Part shown: positions 59,254 through 64,000 of the stretch, piece after piece
Layout of the letters: every line of letters begins with the position of its first letter
How positions within the stretch are numbered: the first letter of the stretch is position 1
Made by a program: the position numbers and the translations under genes
Assembly: GCF_001884235.1 (NCBI RefSeq)
Contig: NZ_MAOI01000123.1
Span: forward strand, 248,001-312,000
From: Bacillus paramycoides
GTDB lineage: Bacteria > Bacillota > Bacilli > Bacillales > Bacillaceae_G
Reading direction: 5' to 3'
Length of the DNA: 64,000 bases
The notes under the pieces: generated by a model
What the model saw: the letters and a program-made list of their open reading frames with translations, nothing else
Told to the model about the DNA's origin: nothing
The model's database searches: none

Positions 59254-59645
59254 TATAGCCCCACATATGCCGTTATCTATAGATGTCCATAAACCTGCTC
59301 TCACAGGTGGATGTTCTCACAAATGTTTGTAACTTCCTTCTTAAAAAGATGGCCTGCTATCTACATTTAAATATTGAACTTCCGTATTATACTTATTGGT
59401 TTAAGACATACACAAGCTACGTACACCGTAGGAATTTTATATGATGTTAGTTGAAATAAGACCCCCGCACGTGCCGTCCCTCGTAAATGTCCAAAAACCC
59501 GCTACTCGCAGGTGGATGCCCTCACAGTTACCGTATATCTTCCTCCACAAGGAAGGCTTGATAATGGTCGCTAAATATTGAGCTTCCGTATAACTAACAT
59601 CGGTTTTAGACATAAATAAGTTACGTACACCGCAGGATGTATTAT
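59254..59645 (-). ncRNA. Tandem structured non-coding RNA, two ~190-nt units
   Basis: Two units (59645-59461 and 59440-59256) repeat with a period of 204-205 bases; shared blocks, minus strand, include GGTGTACGTA, TATACGGAAG, TCAATATTTA and GCATCCACCTG. Hairpins covary: ACCUG...CAGGU in one copy, ACCUGC...GCGGGU in the other, and unit ends pair CCUACG/UGUGGGG versus CCUGCG/UGCGGGG. The U-G and other wobbles are allowed only on the minus strand. No ORF. A promoter (59686-59658) and the terminator at 59252 delimit a transcript of about 400 bases. It matches no riboswitch I know. Confidence 0.7.
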
Positions 59646-59657
59646 TTACTTGTCGTT

Positions 59658-59686
59658 ATATTATCACATTGTTTCCAATGTGTAAA
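59658..59686 (-). promoter_or_regulatory. Promoter with palindromic operator for the tandem RNA
   Basis: -35 TTTACA (59686-59681), 17 bases, -10 TAATAT (59663-59658) on the minus strand. The spacer contains CACATTG-GAAA-CAATGTG (59682-59665), a perfect 7-bp palindrome that could bind a repressor. Confidence 0.6.
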
Positions 59687-59757
59687 ATATAATATTTTTC
59701 AAGCAATCTCTTGCTTGTGACCTTATTTTAATACAAATTATTTTTGCATGCAAGTGA

Positions 59758-60591
59758 TTAATCTTCTTCTTTTGCAATTTGATTTTCTGGATAAGAAATC
59801 CAATCACTCCAGCTACCTGCATACAATTTAACATTTTGAAAACCAGCTAATTTTAATGCAACTATGTTCGGACATGCTGTAACACCAGAGCCGCAATATA
59901 CAATTGTTTCCTTATCTTTCGAAAGATTTTTGAAACGTTCTTGTTGCTGGGCTTCATGTTTAAATTGTCCTGATTCTAGAATTCCATCCTTCCAAAAACA
60001 GTTTACTGCTGTCGGAATATGTCCTGCCTTCGGATCAACAAGCTCTTCTACACCAGCATAACGTTTTGGCTCTCTAGAATCAATTAACGTAATATCTGCA
60101 CCTGCATGAATGTTCTCTTTGACCGTTTCCATCGTTACAAGCATATTATCTTGTATGTTTGCTTTGAATGTTTTTCGTGCAACAATTGGAATTTCCGTTG
60201 TTGTATGTAATCCATTCTCTTTCCAAGTAGGAAAACCGCCATCTAGTATATATACTTTCTCATGTCCTACATAGTTTAATAACCACCATAAACGAGAAGC
60301 ATTTGCCCCAGCTTGACTATCATATGCAATCACTGTCGTATGTTCATCAATCCCCGCTTTTGAAAGCTTGTCCGCAAACTGCTCTACATTTGGTAATGGA
60401 TGACGACCACCATGCTCAATTACAGGACTTGATAAATCTAAATTTAAATCAAAATATAATGCATGTGGAATATGTTCTTCCTCATACTTCTCTTTACCCC
60501 AATTTGGATTCGCTAAATCAAAACGACAATCGATTATACGGACATGTTCATCTTCTAAATGCTCACGCAACCATTCGACTGTAACAATCAT
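59758..60591 (-). CDS. Sulfurtransferase (two-domain rhodanese)
   Basis: This 277-residue protein has two rhodanese domains; the catalytic Cys is in the second domain (IVYCGSGVTACPN, about residue 235). The active loop CGSGVTA is of the 3-mercaptopyruvate sulfurtransferase type (SseA), which donates sulfur from 3-mercaptopyruvate. The first domain has RIIDCRFDLANPNWG and is catalytically inactive as usual. The stop of YpbS is two bases before the start; they are co-transcribed. It lies downstream of the YpbS and GNAT genes. Confidence 0.92.
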   Translation of the reverse strand: MIVTVEWLREHLEDEHVRIIDCRFDLANPNWGKEKYEEEHIPHALYFDLNLDLSSPVIEHGGRHPLPNVEQFADKLSKAGIDEHTTVIAYDSQAGANASRLWWLLNYVGHEKVYILDGGFPTWKENGLHTTTEIPIVARKTFKANIQDNMLVTMETVKENIHAGADITLIDSREPKRYAGVEELVDPKAGHIPTAVNCFWKDGILESGQFKHEAQQQERFKNLSKDKETIVYCGSGVTACPNIVALKLAGFQNVKLYAGSWSDWISYPENQIAKEED

Positions 60592-60593
60592 CC

Positions 60594-60866
60594 TTAACGC
60601 CCTTCTTTCTCTTGCGTGCGATCTACATACTCCATAACCATTTCTGCTGTAACAAGTTTACGCTGCGGTGCAACGCCGCGTTTTGCAAGGTCATTAATTT
60701 GCTTTGTTACCATATTTATTGCATCAACTGAGAAATGTTTTCCATTTGATGCAAGTGCGATTGCAGCCTCTATTGCTGCTTCACGTTGCGCATCTAATTG
60801 CAAAAATGTTTTTACAATTTCATTTTGTTTACGAGAATGTGCTGTAATTGCTTTATGTACTTCCAT
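60594..60866 (-). CDS. ypbS: YpbS-like (DUF2533) protein
   Basis: This 90-residue helical soluble protein (MEVHKAITAHSRKQNEIVKT..., ending TQEKEGR) with KRGVAPQRKLVTAEMVMEYV matches the DUF2533/YpbS family of Bacillus, of unknown function. AGGGGGAAAGAG precedes the ATG. It is followed two bases later by the sulfurtransferase. In B. subtilis ypbS lies next to ypbR (dynA), which is also near here. Confidence 0.82.
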   Translation of the reverse strand: MEVHKAITAHSRKQNEIVKTFLQLDAQREAAIEAAIALASNGKHFSVDAINMVTKQINDLAKRGVAPQRKLVTAEMVMEYVDRTQEKEGR

Positions 60867-60894
60867 CTTCTCTTTCCCCCTAAATAATTTATAC

Positions 60895-61356
60895 TTATTT
60901 GTTTAATTCCATTGCAAGCCGAATCATATCACGACATACAATTCCATTTTCAATAATCTCTTCTTCATAATGCTTCGAAAAGTAATCAAAATCAATAGAA
61001 AAAATCCGAAATCCACATTTTTGATATAACGCAAGTTGTGAAACGCTAGAATTACCTGTACCAACTTCAAGCTTGTACATATTATATTCTTTAGCAGTTT
61101 CTATTGCATGCAACAATAACTTCTTACCAATACCTTTTCCTTGCATATGTTCTACAATCGCAATATTCATAAGTTCCATTGTCTTTGGTCTTGTTTCCAA
61201 AAGCACATATACACCGATAACTCTTTCCTCTTGTTTAGCTATATACATAAGTCCTCTTTGCACATATGCATCAATTTGACGTTCACTTGGATCAGCAAGG
61301 AGCAATAAAGATTTCGGTATAGCTTCTTTCGAAATACGCTCTATTACAACAGACAT
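60895..61356 (-). CDS. GNAT-family N-acetyltransferase
   Basis: This 153-residue single GNAT domain has the acetyl-CoA motif IAIVEHMQGKGIGKKLLLHA (about 68-87) and GNSSVSQLALYQKCGFRIFS, typical of RimI-like or YvbK-like enzymes. The substrate is unknown. The ATG at 61356 follows AAGGGAG. It lies 28 bases upstream of the YpbS gene on the same strand, and may be the first gene of a three-gene transcript (GNAT, ypbS, sulfurtransferase). Confidence 0.87.
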   Translation of the reverse strand: MSVVIERISKEAIPKSLLLLADPSERQIDAYVQRGLMYIAKQEERVIGVYVLLETRPKTMELMNIAIVEHMQGKGIGKKLLLHAIETAKEYNMYKLEVGTGNSSVSQLALYQKCGFRIFSIDFDYFSKHYEEEIIENGIVCRDMIRLAMELNK

Positions 61357-61427
61357 AAAAATTCTCCCTTCTCTATTGTTCTAATCCCTCCTTGTCTACC
61401 ATAAGTAATAGAAAGGAGGGATTCACC

Positions 61428-61682
61428 ATGGACAACAATGAGAAAAAATGCAACGTCATCTCCATTGATGGAAAGAAAAAGAAGAGCGACACATATTCCT
61501 ATCCAAAATTAGTAGTAGAAAACAAAACATATGAATTTTCTTCATTCGTCTTATGCGGTGAAACACCAGACGGCAGACGATTAGTTCTTACCCATATGAT
61601 TTCTACTGATGAATTTGCAGGGTTCGTAAAATCTCTAGATACTGTACTACAAAAGAAAATTGAACGAATCTTTTTTTCATAA
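61428..61682 (+). CDS. Small protein of unknown function
   Basis: This 84-residue soluble protein (MDNNEKKCNVISIDGKKKKS) has a charged N-terminal tail and a compact C-terminal part (VENKTYEFSSFVLCGETPDG). Similar small proteins occur in the B. cereus group; no function is known to me. The ATG at 61428 has AAAGGAGGG seven bases upstream; the frame can extend to 61392. The stop is three bases before the stop of the converging dynamin-like gene. Confidence 0.7.
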   Translation: MDNNEKKCNVISIDGKKKKSDTYSYPKLVVENKTYEFSSFVLCGETPDGRRLVLTHMISTDEFAGFVKSLDTVLQKKIERIFFS

Positions 61683-61685
61683 CGA

Positions 61686-64000
61686 CTATATAATATAAAT
61701 TTCTTTTTCAATTTCTACTAACTGCTTTTGTAGTTGCTCTTTACTTTGTTCATATAGTGTTACATCAATTGTTTCAGCTAAAGCGAATAATATACTTTCA
61801 TAATAATTCTCAATATCTTGCTGCATCACTTTTTGGAATAAGTTCCATTTTGCATCCCACTCTCGCTTATAATGATGAACGAATAATCCTTCTTCATCAG
61901 CTACATAGTTTGATACGAAAGGTTCTAGCACTCCTTTAGCGTCTTCTTGCATAAAAGCTTTATCATTTTTTTCAAAAAAGCTTTTCTCATTTTTAAAATG
62001 CGCTAATGCCTTTTTGAAATCCTTAATTTCTATTGAAGGAAACGGCTCTTTATGTGTAATAACCTTATATTCATAATCCACTGTTCCACTCATAGAAATC
62101 GATTCATTTTCTACTTTGCAGTTCACAACAATTTCATCCTTTGCACGCTTCATCGCTTCATCTATCCATTTTTCAAGACGTAATGATGTCGCACGCATTT
62201 CTTGTAATAAATCATGTTGAATAAATGAAACTAATTCCATTACACACTGTTGCAACTGTGCTTTTACATTCCCATCTGTTCGAAGCGACGCCGGATTAAT
62301 AAATTCAGTAAACACATCGTTATAGCGTAAAAATAGACGTTGTTGCACGTAATAAAGCAATTCTTTCACTTCATTTTGCATTGCTTGCTCTTCAGCAAGT
62401 ACACTATATGATGAAATAATATGAAGTAGCTGATCACGCTCTGCTTCATATTTTTTTGTTTGCTTCTCCTTCTCATCATTTCCCTGCTTCGCGCCATTTA
62501 TCATATTTACAAGAAGCTGATTTGCACCTTGCAATGCTCCGTATAAAGCATGCACAGACACAAGCATTAAATCCCTCATCATAAAGGACGTAAATGATTC
62601 TTCAAACTTAGCAATCCCAGAGTTTTGTAAAATACCATACTTTTCTTTTTCAATACTTTTCCCTTGTTTTTCTTCAAGCGCACATAAACTTGAAATTGCA
62701 AATAAACGTGGATTTCTAATACCGTATTGTAAAAGCTGATCCGCAATATAACCTTTTACCATTTCAAGTTCTTCTTCAGATTGTGCTAAATCGGCTGCAT
62801 TAATTAGGAAGAACATTTTATCAAGTGCAAACGTATCCTTTACACGACCAAGCTGGATTAAAAACTCACGATCTGCACGAGAGAAAACATGATTATAGTA
62901 TGTTACAAATAAAATAGCATCCGCATTTTTAATATACTGGAATGCAACATCCGTATGGCGGGCGTTAATAGAATCAGCTCCTGGTGTATCTACAAGAGCT
63001 ACTCCTTGCCTTGTTAAAGCACAATCGTAATAAAGCTCCATATACTCAACAAAACATGATTTTTCTTCATTAGCTACATAATCAGAGAACTCTTCTAACG
63101 TGACTTGTACTTGTTCCCCTAAATGAGTAGCAACTGCCTCATATCCTTTTTGTACCGCTCGTAAAAAGCTAAATGTTGTTTTTTGCTTCCCGCTTGGTGA
63201 AGGGTATTTCATAATTTTATCAATTTGTATTAACGCTTCTTCTAGCGTAGCAATTTCATAATGAAACATTTTATAAACAGCTTTCATATCTTCTAATAGC
63301 GCTTGCTCGGACTTAAACTGAACAATTACCGTTCCATGCGGCTTTTCTTTTGTAACCGGCAAAATTTGATTAATTGTTGCTGTCGTTGGATTTGGTGATA
63401 CAGGAAGTACCTTTTCACCAAGTAATGCATTGGCAAATGATGATTTCCCTGCACTAAAAGCTCCAAATAACGCTACTGTAAATTGCTTCGTTTCCACGCG
63501 CTGTCTTTTACTAACTACTTCTTGCTGTAAATGTTTAAGTGTAGGCAATGGATCTAATATTGTTTCAGCCTTCTTCACTTTTTCTAGTATGCGCTGGATA
63601 TTTAATGTTGCCGTTCCTTTAATCTCTTCCTCCCTAGCCGTTATGTTATCATTTATGCTTTCTTGCTCTTGTAGAGTAAACTTCTCACTAACGATTTGTT
63701 TTTCACTTTGTAATATTTCGTCTATTCGCAATCCATCTGGTGTAGAAACACGTTCATACCAAACATCTTGTAAATAGCCCTCATATTTCTCATACGTCTG
63801 AATGTATTGTAATTTCGTTTCTTTCGCCGTTTGTAACATCGTGTATTTTTCAATTTCTTCTTCAATACGAGCAATTTCTATCTTCACTTTCTTCTGCAGT
63901 GCACCCGTACTTTTTTCAAAAATTTGCTGAGATTTCATAAAGTATCTTTTCTTCAACTCATTTGCAACATCAGCAGTATAAAGAAGTAAGTAATCGCCTG
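61686..64000 (-). CDS. dynA: Dynamin-like GTPase, C-terminal part (5' end outside window)
   Basis: The open frame extends to the right edge (upstream of the first listed TTG, codons continue: GDYLLLYTADVANELKKRYF), so the N-terminus is missing. The visible 771 residues contain a complete dynamin module: P-loop GAFSAGKSSFANALLGE, switch PNPTTATINQI, DTPGAD (G3), and a G4-like NAADLAQSEEE, followed by helical stalk with two hydrophobic stretches near residues 430-470. B. subtilis DynA/YpbR is a double-dynamin protein of about 1190 residues that fuses membranes; this looks like its second half. The link to ypbS nearby agrees. Confidence 0.88.
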   Translation of the reverse strand, partial: GDYLLLYTADVANELKKRYFMKSQQIFEKSTGALQKKVKIEIARIEEEIEKYTMLQTAKETKLQYIQTYEKYEGYLQDVWYERVSTPDGLRIDEILQSEKQIVSEKFTLQEQESINDNITAREEEIKGTATLNIQRILEKVKKAETILDPLPTLKHLQQEVVSKRQRVETKQFTVALFGAFSAGKSSFANALLGEKVLPVSPNPTTATINQILPVTKEKPHGTVIVQFKSEQALLEDMKAVYKMFHYEIATLEEALIQIDKIMKYPSPSGKQKTTFSFLRAVQKGYEAVATHLGEQVQVTLEEFSDYVANEEKSCFVEYMELYYDCALTRQGVALVDTPGADSINARHTDVAFQYIKNADAILFVTYYNHVFSRADREFLIQLGRVKDTFALDKMFFLINAADLAQSEEELEMVKGYIADQLLQYGIRNPRLFAISSLCALEEKQGKSIEKEKYGILQNSGIAKFEESFTSFMMRDLMLVSVHALYGALQGANQLLVNMINGAKQGNDEKEKQTKKYEAERDQLLHIISSYSVLAEEQAMQNEVKELLYYVQQRLFLRYNDVFTEFINPASLRTDGNVKAQLQQCVMELVSFIQHDLLQEMRATSLRLEKWIDEAMKRAKDEIVVNCKVENESISMSGTVDYEYKVITHKEPFPSIEIKDFKKALAHFKNEKSFFEKNDKAFMQEDAKGVLEPFVSNYVADEEGLFVHHYKREWDAKWNLFQKVMQQDIENYYESILFALAETIDVTLYEQSKEQLQKQLVEIEKEIYII

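Noticed and set aside
59254-59645. Tandem element as 6S RNA or glycine riboswitch
   Set aside because: Size of a unit suits 6S and two units suit glycine, but the sequence lacks the glycine core, no downstream gene starts here, and tandem 6S copies are not known to me.

Overview
The window is AT-rich Bacillus DNA and almost certainly comes from the Bacillus cereus group. The support is a monocistronic-style motility cluster with an enlarged FliY, a GerN-like spore germination antiporter, FbpB-family, YjcZ-family and Spo0E-family small proteins, an Hfq paralogue, and interspersed repeats beginning ATAAAGTGAAACTTTAATCAG that resemble the bcr1 family. No rRNA, tRNA, CRISPR array, insertion sequence or prophage was recognised.

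Layout. (1) 1-18529: motility and chemotaxis. On the minus strand, reading from high to low coordinates, the first block is motA-motB-cheY-cheA-fliY followed by two envelope-anchored proteins of unknown function. A divergent plus-strand pair (unknown protein and cheR) comes next. The second minus-strand block is yaaR-like, flgN-like, flgK, a tandem 173-bp repeat with a terminator, flgL, fliD, fliS, a small protein, a hairpin-rich gap, flgB, flgC, fliE and fliF; fliF runs off the left edge. (2) 18.6-31 kb: accessory and physiological genes. These are an HD phosphohydrolase, a Spo0E-like/Hfq-like pair, a YjcZ-like peptide, a VOC-MFS pair, an ArsR-like regulator with its own palindrome and an MFS pump, a nitroreductase, a MATE exporter behind a textbook MerR-type promoter, and a GerN/GerT antiporter. 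(3) 31-44 kb: metabolism and transport (class III aminotransferase, acetate/SSS symporter with its DUF485 partner, fatty-acid hydroxylase, LysE exporter, YcgG-like protein, cold-shock protein, two RNase H-like proteins, a preQ1-riboswitch-controlled QueT). (4) 44.2-53.8 kb: a complete Wzy-type exopolysaccharide operon transcribed leftward, resembling the locus called eps2 in B. cereus (from memory). (5) 54-64 kb: YpcP-like exonuclease, an M-box (Mg2+) riboswitch followed by a 34-codon ORF and a truncated P-type ATPase, a DUF350/ATP-grasp/lipoprotein cassette, a tandem structured non-coding element with its own promoter, rhodanese, YpbS and a dynamin-like GTPase that runs off the right edge.

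How the parts fit. Regions 37.5-41 kb and 54-64 kb carry homologues that I recall as near-neighbours in B. subtilis (cspD/ypeQ/ypeP/ypdQ and ypcP/ypbS/dynA); the polysaccharide operon and its flanks lie between them, so it looks inserted into an ancestral block. Motility and exopolysaccharide genes in one region represent opposite arms of the swim/biofilm switch.

Most notable unexplained structure: (a) two different tandem-duplicated structured elements, one inside the flgK-flgL junction and one free-standing at 59.25-59.65 kb with promoter, palindromic operator and terminator; in both, base changes between copies preserve pairing only if the minus strand is the RNA; (b) an M-box riboswitch plus candidate leader peptide that now precedes an ATPase lacking its catalytic domain; (c) an exopolysaccharide tyrosine-kinase homologue whose Walker motifs are degenerate; (d) a FliY with four CheC-type phosphatase signatures; (e) a small leader ORF/hairpin and an 18-bp perfect palindrome in front of the exopolysaccharide operon. 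Identifications rest on motifs and recalled family features; no database search was run.
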